Positions 1 to 9,100 of a stretch of DNA of 50,441 nt are shown here, one piece after another. Numbering within the stretch: the first letter of the stretch is position 1; each line of letters begins with the position of its first letter. The notes under the pieces are model-generated. The model saw nothing but the letters and a program-made list of their open reading frames with translations, searched no databases and had not been told where the DNA came from. The DNA comes from Paraburkholderia ribeironis (GTDB taxonomy: Bacteria > Pseudomonadota > Gammaproteobacteria > Burkholderiales > Burkholderiaceae): the NCBI RefSeq assembly GCF_900019265.1, contig NZ_CYGX02000042.1:1-50441 (forward strand), written 5' to 3'. The position numbers were made by a program, and so were the translations under genes.

Positions 1-130
1 CTTTGCCGGCCGCCAGCTGCTTCAGGCGGATCGCCGCGGACAGGCCGGCCGGGCCGCCGCCGACGATCATCACGTCGTATTCCATAGCGTCCCTGGGACC
101 AAATTGCTCGACCAAACTTTGCGCGTTCAT
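1..130 (-). CDS. etfD: Electron transfer flavoprotein:ubiquinone oxidoreductase, N-terminal part
   Basis: The gene is cut by the left window edge; only the first 43 codons are visible. Translation on the minus strand from the ATG at 130 gives MNAQSLVEQFGPRDAMEYDV followed by a classical FAD-binding segment, MIVGGGPAGLSAAIRLKQ. In known ETF-QO proteins the same short leader precedes the Rossmann motif. The enzyme is an inner-membrane FAD/4Fe-4S protein that passes electrons from reduced ETF to ubiquinone. A second ATG at 85 (MEYDV) is possible, but the upstream leader is conserved-looking, so I chose 130. It is divergent from the LysR gene and lies close to etfBA, which gives a complete route dehydrogenase-ETF-ETF-QO-quinone. 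Other GGGPAG flavoproteins are possible, but the leader argues against them. Confidence 0.8.
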   Translation of the reverse strand, partial: MNAQSLVEQFGPRDAMEYDVMIVGGGPAGLSAAIRLKQLAAGK

Positions 131-351
131 ATTCAAAAATACTTTTGTCAGCATAGGGAAGAGGACATGCCGGTAGGGACATCGCCCGCACCAGGTTTGA
201 TCGCATGTCAACGATCAACCGTGCCGGATCGTAGAACGAACGATTTGCCAGGCGGCGGACATAACGGTCGCTTATGCTAGTTTCAAGCATCGTTTGAATT
301 GGCTCGACGCGGTCAGTCTCGCGGCATCATTCACCCAAGATGGAGGTGAAT

Positions 352-1371
352 ATGCGAACTGCGACCGTTAGAGTGGACCTCCGGGCACTTCAGGCATTCG
401 TGGCAGTCTGTGAAACGAAATCCATGACTGAGGCCGCAAAGGTCCTGGGTGTCACGCAAAGCGCAGTCAGTCAACTGATCGCATCCCTGGAGCGGGAACA
501 AGGGGTCGCGCTTTTTGACAGGGAGTGTCGGCCAGTCAGGCCAAACGCTGCCGGCAAGATCTTGTTCGCGAGTGCCACGGGACTTCTTGAACACGCGCAC
601 GCGGTCGCACTGCAGGTCCGGTCAGCTACCAGCAGTCAAGCGGCAGGCCTGAGAATTGGCTGCCTCGAATCGTTCGCTGCGATCTTCGGACCACGCCTCG
701 TTCAGCGGTTGGGCCCACAAGTCAGCGATCTGACGATTTCGTCCGGCTCGACTCACACGCTCAGTGCCAGGCTGGCTGATGGCGACCTGGAACTGGCAAT
801 ATGCAGCGACGCGCCAGCGGACACTGAAAAGATCGAAGTACGCCCTCTGCTATCCGAGCAGTTCGTTGCAGTTGCCCCGAAGAAATTCGCAGAGCGTCCT
901 CAACTCGAACAGATACTGCGCGAACTACCGCTTCTGCGCTACAGTGCCGGCGCGCGAATGGGCGCGCAAATCGAGCGCTTCATGCACCAGATAGGTCTGT
1001 TCGCGCCGAAGCGATATGAGATCGATAGCACCGAAGCAATCCTGAGCCTCGTTGATTCCGGTTTCGGCTGCGCGATAAGCACTCCGTTATGCCTCTATCA
1101 GTATCGCGCCCTCCTCAGGAGCACAACGGTCATTCCATTGCTCAACACCCGGCTCGGTCATCGTGACATTTTCGTTCTTACCCGGCGCTCCGAGTGGTCG
1201 AGCCTGGCGGAAACTATCTCGTGCGAATCCGTTGCGATCGCTCGGGACACCATAACACCGACTCTCCAGCGAACATTCCCAGAAGCCGCCCCGTCGGTTT
1301 TTGAGTTCTTCCACACCGCTAATCTGGACACCCCGGAAAGTCGAAGCATTCAGGATTTTGCGTTGGAATAG
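352..1371 (+). CDS. LysR-family transcriptional regulator
   Basis: The product has 339 residues, normal for LysR regulators. The N-terminal winged helix-turn-helix runs over about residues 10-70 (LRALQAFVAV, then AAKVLGVTQSAVSQLIASLE), followed by a periplasmic-binding-like effector domain beginning with RIGCLESFAA. An upstream in-frame ATG at 340 overlaps the Shine-Dalgarno run GGAGGTGA (342-349), so the ATG at 352, five bases after GGAGG, is the better start. The gene is divergent from etfD and lies just upstream of, and co-directional with, the oxidoreductase-etfBA genes, so it probably controls one or both. It resembles the second LysR gene at 16388-17398 (both begin the effector domain with a GC..SFAA..GP pattern). 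The effector is unknown. Confidence 0.92.
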   Translation: MRTATVRVDLRALQAFVAVCETKSMTEAAKVLGVTQSAVSQLIASLEREQGVALFDRECRPVRPNAAGKILFASATGLLEHAHAVALQVRSATSSQAAGLRIGCLESFAAIFGPRLVQRLGPQVSDLTISSGSTHTLSARLADGDLELAICSDAPADTEKIEVRPLLSEQFVAVAPKKFAERPQLEQILRELPLLRYSAGARMGAQIERFMHQIGLFAPKRYEIDSTEAILSLVDSGFGCAISTPLCLYQYRALLRSTTVIPLLNTRLGHRDIFVLTRRSEWSSLAETISCESVAIARDTITPTLQRTFPEAAPSVFEFFHTANLDTPESRSIQDFALE

Positions 1372-1576
1372 ATCCGGAGCTGCATCAGGCCGTCGCGGCA
1401 TGCAACGCCGGGTTCTACAGTCTTGCGCAACTGGTTGGAGGCGCTCGCGTCGCAGGGCTCCATTGGACCTATTATCGCGATACTTAAACTAAAAATAGAA
1501 CTTGCTTATATTGCCGCACGAAATTATTTCTGGTCGCAAACTTGCCTCATAGCTTGCTCAATGAAGGATGCAAACC

Positions 1577-2764
1577 GTGAACAATTTCGATGTGGTTGTG
1601 ATTGGTGCCGGCGTTATCGGCAGCTCTGTGGCTTTCCAGCTTGCCAGGCTCGGAGCGAAGAACGTTCTGGTACTGGATCGCGGATTGATCGGCGGCGGCA
1701 CGACCTCCCAGTCGTCCGGCATCCTGCGTACCCACTACTCCGTCAAGGAAAACGTGGAACTGGCGAGAAAGTCGTGGGAAGTCTTCAACAACTTCTCGTC
1801 CTACCTGGGCGACGAAGAAGCGTCATGTGGTCTGGTGAAGTGCGGATACATGATCGTAGCCAGCGAGGGCGACAAGATCGAGCCCCTGCGCGCCTCGCTG
1901 AACCAGCAGAAAGCGCAGGGCATTCCGCTCGAATTGCTGGACCAGCAACAAGCGAGAGACTTGATGCCAATCGCCCGGTTCGACGATGCAGCCCTTATCG
2001 GCTACGAGCCGGAAGCTGGCTTCGCGGATGCATACCTCGTCGCAACGAGCTTTGCGCGCGCCGCACGCCGTGGCGGGGTAACGATCAAGGAAAACGTCAA
2101 CGTCAACCAGATCCTGTTTGAGAACGGCAAGGTCGTTGGCGTATCCACGAGCATTGGCGACTTCAGCACGTCCACCGTGATCAGCACCCAGAACATCTGG
2201 ACTCCTGAGCTTGCGGGCTGGACGGGTCGAAACCTTCCGGTCATGCCGGAACGCCATGCCGTGCTCGCGCTCGAGTGCGAAGCGGCAAAGTATACGTTCA
2301 ACATGCCCGTCTTCAAGGATCTGGCATCGCCCGGCATGCTCTACTACCGCAGCTATGGCGGCAGCCAGATGCTGGTCAGCGAAGGCGTCGTCGGCGAAAA
2401 GCTGAATACGACGGACACCGAACAGGGCGACATTCCGATGGACTACATCGTCGAAGTCGGCGCCCAGGTCGCCGAACGCTTCCCCGAATATGAAACGGCA
2501 GGCATTGCGTCTTCGTGGACGGGTGTCTATGACGTCACGCCCGACTGGAATCCCGTTCTCGGCAAGCTGCCGGGAATCGAAGGCCTCGTGGTGGGCTACG
2601 GCTTCTCGGGTCACGGCTTCAAGCTGTCGCCGACGGTGGGCCGCGTGCTCGCGCAGGAGGCGTTGGGCATGCCGACGGATGTTTCGCTCAAGCCGTACTC
2701 GATCGAACGCTTTGCAACGGGCGAGCTTTTGACGGGCAAGTATGGTCTGGGCGCCGTTTCCTGA
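1577..2764 (+). CDS. FAD-dependent amine/D-amino-acid oxidoreductase (DAO/SoxB family)
   Basis: The product has about 395 residues. The N-terminus carries the dinucleotide-binding motif VVVIGAGVIGSSVAFQLARL, followed by the GGTTSQSSGILR segment typical of the DAO superfamily. The C-terminus has the family signature region GLVVGYGFSGHGFKLSPTVG. Family members oxidise sarcosine, N-methyl or D-amino acids or related amines using FAD. An ATG at 1568 is in frame, but AAGGA ends on it; the GTG at 1577 sits eight bases after AAGGA and gives a normal N-terminus (MNNFDVVVIG), so I prefer it. HutD-like and EtfBA genes follow directly. This suggests ETF rather than oxygen as electron acceptor. The substrate is not determined; the proline-related neighbourhood hints at an N-modified or cyclic amino acid. 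Confidence 0.92.
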   Translation: MNNFDVVVIGAGVIGSSVAFQLARLGAKNVLVLDRGLIGGGTTSQSSGILRTHYSVKENVELARKSWEVFNNFSSYLGDEEASCGLVKCGYMIVASEGDKIEPLRASLNQQKAQGIPLELLDQQQARDLMPIARFDDAALIGYEPEAGFADAYLVATSFARAARRGGVTIKENVNVNQILFENGKVVGVSTSIGDFSTSTVISTQNIWTPELAGWTGRNLPVMPERHAVLALECEAAKYTFNMPVFKDLASPGMLYYRSYGGSQMLVSEGVVGEKLNTTDTEQGDIPMDYIVEVGAQVAERFPEYETAGIASSWTGVYDVTPDWNPVLGKLPGIEGLVVGYGFSGHGFKLSPTVGRVLAQEALGMPTDVSLKPYSIERFATGELLTGKYGLGAVS

Positions 2765-2774
2765 GGACCAGTCG

Positions 2775-3362
2775 ATGTCCCCGATGCAAGTGCGCGATAT
2801 CGCCTCGATACCTTCCGAGAAATGGCGCAACGGTAAGGGCGTAACGAGAACGCTGGCCGCGCATGGTACTGACTGGCGCGTGAGCATTGCAGCGGTCGAA
2901 CGCGACGGTCCGTATTCGACCTTCGAAGGCATGACGCGGCTGTCCGTCATTCTCGGGGGCAATGGAGTCGTGCTCCGCGCGGGCGATCTGACAACGCGTC
3001 TCACGCCGTTCACGGTCGCCGAATATGACGGCGCGATGGCGTGGGATGCTTCGTTGACAGACGGGCCGGTGACCGCGCTCAACGTCATGTGCAGAAGGCA
3101 CATCTACCGGCCGACCGTGCGGATCCTCACAGGTCCGGTGACCGTACCCGCGGGTGCCTCGGCTATCGTGCTGGCCGCGGGTCGTGCATGTCATCTCACC
3201 GATTCGCCAGAGACAGCACAGCAACGGATCAACGCAGACCAGTTCGCGGTCTTTAAAAATCTGGAACATCCGGTTCGGATCAGTCCCGACCGGGTCGGCG
3301 GAAAAGATGGCGGCTTTGGGCCCGTCCCACAGCTGGTGATCATAGAGCCGGCGACCGTCTGA
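2775..3362 (+). CDS. HutD/Ves-family cupin-like protein
   Basis: The product has 195 residues, matching the HutD family. Family features are the opening block WRNGKGVTRTLAAHG, then WRVSIAAVERDGPYSTFEG and the LSVILGGNG turn. HutD proteins are small beta-barrel proteins found with histidine-utilisation genes; a role in sensing or moderating formylated intermediates has been proposed, without firm enzymology. The ATG at 2775 is preceded by GAGGA (2763-2767). The gene begins only ten bases after the oxidoreductase stop and is followed by etfB, so it is co-transcribed. No hutH, hutU or hutI lies in the window, so the link is to the formylglutamate-hydrolase-like genes of this region rather than a complete Hut pathway. 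Confidence 0.85.
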   Translation: MSPMQVRDIASIPSEKWRNGKGVTRTLAAHGTDWRVSIAAVERDGPYSTFEGMTRLSVILGGNGVVLRAGDLTTRLTPFTVAEYDGAMAWDASLTDGPVTALNVMCRRHIYRPTVRILTGPVTVPAGASAIVLAAGRACHLTDSPETAQQRINADQFAVFKNLEHPVRISPDRVGGKDGGFGPVPQLVIIEPATV

Positions 3363-3378
3363 ACTTGAGGAACATGAA

Positions 3379-4152
3379 ATGAAAGTACTGACTGCAGTAA
3401 AGCGCGTGGTTGACTACAACGTGAAGGTACGCGTCAAGGCAGATCAAAGCGGTGTCGATATCGGCAACGTGAAAATGTCGATGAATCCGTTCGACGAGAT
3501 TGCCACCGAAGCGGCTACCCGGCTGAAGGAAGCCGGAAAGGCTAGCGAGGTGGTCGCCGTGTCGTGCGGCGTGCCGCAAAGTCAGGAGACGCTGCGCACC
3601 GCGCTGGCTATCGGTGCGGACCGTGGTGTCCTCGTTGAGACCGATGCCGAACTGCAGCCTCTCGCGGTAGCCAAGCTGCTCAAAGCCGTCATCGACCGGG
3701 AACAGCCGCAGCTCGTCATCCTCGGCAAACAGGCGATCGACGACGACGCCGGCCAGACCGGTCAGCTACTCGCGGCGCTGCTCGACTGGCCGCAGGCAAC
3801 CTTTGCGAGCGACATCGAAATCGGCGACGGGTCGGCAACCGGGTCGGCAACCGGGTCGGGAACCATTACGCGCGAAGTGGATGGCGGGCTTGAAGTGATT
3901 ACCATCCGTCTTCCGGCAATCGTCACTACCGACCTGCGTCTGAACGAGCCGCGGTATGTGACGCTGCCCAACATCATGAAGGCGAAGAAGAAGCCTATCG
4001 ACGTCCTGAAGCCTGCTGACCTGGGTGTGGACCCGTCCCCTCGCCTCAAGACGCTCAAGGTGGTCGAGCCTGCGGCGCGCAAAGCAGGTGTGATCGTCCC
4101 CGACGTTGCAACGCTACTCCAGAAACTCAAATCTGAAGCAAAGGTGATTTAA
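3379..4152 (+). CDS. etfB: Electron transfer flavoprotein beta subunit
   Basis: The product has 257 residues. It begins MKVLTAVKRVVDYNVKVRVK and contains the ETF beta signature in the middle of the protein (VTTDLRLNEPRYVTLPNIMK, then AKKKP). It pairs with EtfA to form the soluble FAD/AMP-containing electron carrier that takes electrons from flavin dehydrogenases to ETF-QO. A TGAGGA ribosome site lies upstream. The gene follows hutD by 16 bases and is separated from etfA by no bases. An oddity is a 12-base unit repeated three times at 3829-3864, adding a GSAT-GSAT-GSGT linker in the loop before TITREVDGG. Because it preserves the frame and falls in a surface loop, the protein is probably functional. 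Confidence 0.96.
   Translation: MKVLTAVKRVVDYNVKVRVKADQSGVDIGNVKMSMNPFDEIATEAATRLKEAGKASEVVAVSCGVPQSQETLRTALAIGADRGVLVETDAELQPLAVAKLLKAVIDREQPQLVILGKQAIDDDAGQTGQLLAALLDWPQATFASDIEIGDGSATGSATGSGTITREVDGGLEVITIRLPAIVTTDLRLNEPRYVTLPNIMKAKKKPIDVLKPADLGVDPSPRLKTLKVVEPAARKAGVIVPDVATLLQKLKSEAKVI
3829..3864 (+). repeat. Three tandem 12-bp repeats inside etfB
   Basis: The unit gggtcggcaacc occurs at 3829-3840 and 3841-3852, and once more with one change (gggtcgggaacc) at 3853-3864. It encodes GSAT, GSAT, GSGT in frame. It looks like slipped-strand duplication giving a flexible insertion. Confidence 0.95.
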
Positions 4153-5082
4153 ATGACGACGCTTGTTATTGCAGAACACGACAACGCTCAGGTAAAGAGC
4201 TCGACGCTGCACACGGTTTCTGCAGCACAGAAGATCGGCGGCGGCGTGCACCTGCTGGTTGCCGGTAGCAATGCCCGTCCCGCAGCAGAAGTCGCAAGCC
4301 GGATTGCGGGCGTCGAGAAGGTCATCTTGATCGACGCGCCTCATCTCGCCGACGGACTGGCCGAGAATGTCGCTGCCCAGATCATCGGACTGGCCAGCGA
4401 CTATACGCACCTGTTCTTTCCCGCGACCGCAGCCGGCAAAAACATTGCTCCGCGCGTCGCTGCAAAGCTCGACGCGTCGCAGATTTCGGATGTGATCGCC
4501 ATCGACGCGCCCGACACTTTCCAGCGGCCCATCTATGCGGGTAACGCCATCGCGACCGTGCAGACGAACGATCCCGTGAAGATCGCGACGATCCGCACCA
4601 CCGCGTTCGACGCTGCGGCGGCGCAAGGCGGAAGCGCCAGTATTACTGAAGTGGCGGCGGCGGCCGACACCGGCCTTTCAAAATTTGTTCGCCGCGAGAT
4701 CGCGAAAAGCGACCGTCCAGATCTGACGGCTGCCCGCGTCGTGGTATCGGGCGGACGGGGTCTCGGCAGTGCCGAAAACTTCGCCATCCTCAACCCGCTC
4801 GCTGAAAAGCTGGGTGCCGCGATCGGCGCTTCGCGCGCTGCAGTGGATTCCGGCTATGCCGCCAACGATCTGCAGGTCGGTCAGACCGGGAAGATCGTGG
4901 CGCCGGAACTCTACATGGCCGTCGGCATTTCTGGCGCCATCCAGCATCTGGCGGGCATGAAGGACTCGAAGATCATCGTCGCCATCAACAAAGACGCTGA
5001 AGCACCGATTTTCGGTGTTGCGGATTACGGCCTCGTGGCTGATCTGTTTGAAGCCATTCCGCAGATCACGCAGTCACTATAA
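4153..5082 (+). CDS. etfA: Electron transfer flavoprotein alpha subunit
   Basis: The product has 309 residues, the usual size for EtfA. The N-terminal half is the alpha/beta domain (MTTLVIAEHDNAQVKSST). The C-terminal half carries the FAD-binding signature, seen as VVSGGRGLGSAENFAILNPL, then SRAAVDSGYAANDLQVGQTG and LYMAVGISGAIQHLAGM. It binds the FAD of the heterodimer and docks to dehydrogenases and ETF-QO. The ATG directly abuts the etfB stop, indicating coupled translation. It is the last gene of the plus-strand operon and is followed by a strong terminator. The pair may be specialised for the oxidoreductase encoded two genes upstream, since housekeeping ETF genes are usually elsewhere; that is inference. 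Confidence 0.97.
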   Translation: MTTLVIAEHDNAQVKSSTLHTVSAAQKIGGGVHLLVAGSNARPAAEVASRIAGVEKVILIDAPHLADGLAENVAAQIIGLASDYTHLFFPATAAGKNIAPRVAAKLDASQISDVIAIDAPDTFQRPIYAGNAIATVQTNDPVKIATIRTTAFDAAAAQGGSASITEVAAAADTGLSKFVRREIAKSDRPDLTAARVVVSGGRGLGSAENFAILNPLAEKLGAAIGASRAAVDSGYAANDLQVGQTGKIVAPELYMAVGISGAIQHLAGMKDSKIIVAINKDAEAPIFGVADYGLVADLFEAIPQITQSL

Positions 5083-5122
5083 CCTCGACGCCGCACGATT
5101 TCCCCATCTCCTTGGGTAACTG

Positions 5123-5161
5123 GCCGGCACCGCATGATGTACGCGGTGCCGGCTTTTTTTT
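5123..5161 (+). terminator. Rho-independent terminator after etfBA
   Basis: A perfect 11-bp stem (GCCGGCACCGC at 5123-5133, GCGGTGCCGGC at 5143-5153) encloses a nine-base loop and is followed by eight T residues. It ends the plus-strand operon and separates it from the convergent hutG-like gene. Confidence 0.95.
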
Positions 5162-5288
5162 GAGCAGGAGTCCAACGTATTGTGCGGGGGAAACCTGGAG
5201 CTAGAGCTGTCCGTTATAGATAGCCAGTGAGATGGCCAGCGGGTCCACGCCTTCAACCGCGACTGGCGTACGTTCTGGTTGCTTGCGC

Positions 5289-6104
5289 TCAGGAAGTTCC
5301 GGCGCGCAGCTTCAGTGTCGCGTCGACGGCCGCGGAAATCATGCAGTCGACCACCGGTTGGATCCGTTCAGCAAGATCCTGCCGATAACCGAACGGAGCA
5401 GCTTCGTCCATATAGCTCGACTGACACATCTCGAGCTGTACTGCGTGGATACCGTTGGACGGCTGACCGAATGCCCGGGTGATAAAGCCACCCTTGAACC
5501 GGCCATTCGCGACCCATGTGAACGGCTGGCCTTTGACCAGTTCGGCTGAAATTGCATCGAGGATACTTGCGTCACAACTGGCCCCGGCGTTCGTGCCAAT
5601 GTTGAGGTCAGGAAGCTTGCCCTCAAACAGTCGCGGCAAAACACTCGCAATCGAATGCGCTTCCCACAGCAGCACTTGCCCGAACTGCTGCTTCATCCTG
5701 TCCAGTTCAGCGCGCAGCTTTTCATGGTACGGCCGCCAGTATTTTTCCAGACGCATTTGCACCTGCTCCTGCGTCGGAGCCTTGTCATCGAGGTACAGTG
5801 GTTCACCGCGGAATGTTTCCGTCGGGCACAGTCCCGTCGTGGTTTGCCCCGGATACAGGCTTTCACCACCTGGCGGTCTGTTGAGGTCTATGACATAGCG
5901 GGAATAGCGAGCGCCGAGTATCGAAGCGCCGGCAGATTTCGCAAAGCTGTAAAGACGGTCGAGATGCCAGTCCGTGTCGGCTACAGCATGAGCGGCGTCT
6001 GTCATATCCTGCGCAATCTCCGCCGGAATCTCTGTGCCCAAATGCGGAATGGAAACCAGCAGCGGAATCTCCCCTTGATGGAAAGTGAACATCGCTTCTT
6101 GCAC
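5289..6104 (-). CDS. hutG: N-formylglutamate amidohydrolase (HutG-type)
   Basis: The product has 271 residues. Family blocks appear in order: SIPHLGTEIP, DTDWHLDRLY, YSRYVIDLNRPPGG, TGLCPTETFRGEPLY, YWRPYHEKLR and LLWEAHSI, including the conserved H, D and E residues expected for the zinc site. The enzyme cleaves N-formyl-L-glutamate to glutamate and formate in the cytoplasm. An ATG lies at 6092, but a GTG at 6104 sits eight bases after AGGAG (complement of 6113-6117) and is the better start. It is the last gene of the minus-strand series, after putA. Without hutHUI nearby, it may act on another N-acyl glutamate or a proline-derived intermediate. Function by family is firm; the physiological substrate is not. 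Confidence 0.93.
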   Translation of the reverse strand: MQEAMFTFHQGEIPLLVSIPHLGTEIPAEIAQDMTDAAHAVADTDWHLDRLYSFAKSAGASILGARYSRYVIDLNRPPGGESLYPGQTTTGLCPTETFRGEPLYLDDKAPTQEQVQMRLEKYWRPYHEKLRAELDRMKQQFGQVLLWEAHSIASVLPRLFEGKLPDLNIGTNAGASCDASILDAISAELVKGQPFTWVANGRFKGGFITRAFGQPSNGIHAVQLEMCQSSYMDEAAPFGYRQDLAERIQPVVDCMISAAVDATLKLRAGTS

Positions 6105-6185
6105 AGCAGAATCTCCTATAAGCAATCCCGCCGCGATCGTCCGGGCATCTGACGTGCCGGCTCGCAACCGCACCCGCATTGCTAC

Positions 6186-9100
6186 CTAGACCACGTCCTC
6201 GCTCATTATCATCAACTGCGTGTTGCCGCCCGCAGCGCTCGCATTGATAGTTGTGACGCGCTCTCGAACCAGTTGCGTCCAGTCGTAGGTGCCGTCGTCG
6301 TGGGCGACTGCCATGCCGATCATCCGCTGTGCCGCCATGCGACGCAGATTGCCCACGCCTCGCTGGTCAGATGTCGCAAGGACCACATCCGGGCGAACGC
6401 CGGGCAACTCGCCATCGAGCACCCGAGCCGCATCCGCCGAGTCAATCACATGGCAACCGGTACCGAGAGCAGCTGCAATCTCATCGGCAACCGACGACTT
6501 CAGTAGCAACACTGCATTGCCGAACGCACAGGCCGCCGTTGCCTGGACCAGCAGCGACTCAATGGAGTCCGCGGCACAGAATGCCTGCCCGCGAGGCAGA
6601 AGCTCGACGGTGTTCTCCTCGCCTGTCAATGCTGGAAGGCTCAAAGGCCGGAAGCTCTGCGCGAGTCGAAGGAGTTGCGCGTTGTACCGGCCAAGTCGCG
6701 CCTGTGCGTCGGCATCGAGCCGTCGGGCGGCCGGCGTATTCGCGATCGCTTCAACGCGTTGCCTGTAGTTGGTTCGTGCCTGAGCCTGCGCGCTCATCCG
6801 CGCGATAAAGCGACCCTGCGCAGAAGCTTCCGGAAACTCGAAATACTTGTCACTCACCGCCGTCCGCGACGGGGCGAACGGTCCCATGTCCGCCTCGTAC
6901 CTGTTGGCTGGGGAACGGGTGAGGCTGATCAGCGTCAACGGACCAGCGACCATGCATCCCGTACCGGATGCACCATTACCGCCCGCCGGTTGCATACCAG
7001 GGAAGGCGCCATGCATCGCCCGGTTGACGCAGATACTGCTCGCCCCGGACAACGAAAGGAGATTGCCTGCTGTCTCGTTGATGCGGGTGTGCAACCCCTG
7101 GACACCACTGCCCAACGCGTTCAACGCCCTGATAAGGGCTTCCATATTGCCTGTTTCGTACCGCACGACATGCAGGATCGGGCCAGTCACCGAAGGGTCG
7201 ATCGCGGTAAGCGATCCGACATCGCCCATATCCGCGATCGTAGGCGCAACGAAGTTTCCATTGCCGCAGCCGGCGTCCAGCTTGCCCCGGGTAATCCGGA
7301 AGCCGCGACGCTTCAGCTGCTCGAGGTACGTCTCGGCGCGATCGCGCGCCTTGCGGGTTGTCACCGGCCCGACGTCGGTCGCACCGCTCAGGGGATCGCC
7401 CGTGATGCGCTCGCTGAGCATGCCGTTGAGCATGCGCAGCACCTTGTCTGCCGTTGAGTCCTGCAGGCACAGAACGCGTAGCGACGATGCCCCCTGCCCC
7501 GCCGATTGGAACGCGGAGACAATAGCGTCTGAGATGACCTGCTCGGGCAGAGCCGAACTATCGACGATCATCGAATTGATGGACCCGTAGGTGGCAATGA
7601 ATTTTACCGGGCGCGCGGCAGCTGCGAGTTGCACAGCAATAGCACGGGCCACCTCACGAGATCCGGCAAAAAGAACTGCGCCCACGCGTTGATCGGACAC
7701 CAGCGCCTTGCCCACCGTCGCGCCATCGCCCAATACGAGCTGAAGCACGTCTTGAGGCACGCCCGCGCCGTGGAAGATTCGGGTAGCTTCGAACGCAATC
7801 AGCGAAGCGTCCGACGACGGCTTTGCGATAACCGCGTTGCCCGCCGCGAGTGCAGCCGATACTTGCCCGACGAAAGAACTCAGCGGACACGCCGAAGGCG
7901 TAACACTAATGACGGTCCCTAGCGGCTGCACGTTTGACAGCGCCCTGTCCGTCGTCAACTGGAACGCGTACAACCGGCACAGGTTGACAGCAGTGCGGAC
8001 CTCCTCCACAGCCTCCGAAAGAGTTGCTCCATTTTCGAGCGATAACAGTGCCCCAAGTCTCGACGCGTTGTCTTCCAGCTCGCTAGCGACCCGTTCCAGA
8101 ACTTCGGCGCGATTGGCCACGGTCCTGCCGCCCCAGCTGGAAGCGGCGTGACCTGCAGCATCCAAAGCTGCCGCCACACTGCTCATCTTGCAGCTGGCAA
8201 AACTTCCGATAGCCTCGGCGAGATTGCCCGCGCTATAGATCACAGCAGTCGATTCGAACTTCGCGTCTGTCGCTCCCGCGATCAATGAATGCGCGTTCAC
8301 CCGGTTCTGCCGGATCTGCACCACTGTTCGCTCGAATTCCGGCGCGCCGCCGAAACTCAGCGCCACCGCGTTGACCCGGCCCGGCAGCAGGTCGCGCGGC
8401 GCTGCGATGCCGGCATGTGACTTACCGCCCGTTCGTGCTGCCTTTGCGACCGGATCTTCAACGATGTCAGAAATGCTGACCGCCGGATCGACGATCTGGT
8501 TGACGAATGACGAGTTCGCACCATTCTCCAGCAGGCGACGGACAAGGTACGCAAGCAGGGTCGCATGCGGCCCGACCGGCGCGTAGATGCGGCACGGACG
8601 GTTCAGTTTGGCGGTGCCGACTACCTGGTCGTATACGGTCTCGCCCATGCCATGCAGACACTGGAATTCATAATCTTTGTCTCCGGCAAGCGTATGCACT
8701 GCCGCAACCGTGAATGCGTTATGCGAAGCAAACTGCGGGAAGATGGCATCCGGCGCATTGAGCAGAACTTTCGCGCAGGCGATGTAGCTAACGTCCGAAT
8801 GCACCTTTCGCGTGAATACCGGGTAGCCAACCGCGCCGGCATCCTGTGCGAGCTTGATTTCAGTGTCCCAGTAGGCGCCCTTGACCAGACGGATGTTGAT
8901 CCGTCGCCCGTTGGCGCGAGCGAGAGCGATAATCCAGTCCGCCACGGCCCTGCCGCGCTTCTGGTACGCCTGCAGGGAAATGCCGATTCCATTCCAGCCC
9001 TTCAGGCTTGGCTCGGCGCACAGGCGCTCCAGCATCTCCAGCGTCAGGTCGAATCGCGCCGACTCCTCCTGGTCAAGGTGGAAGCCGATGCCGTACTCCT

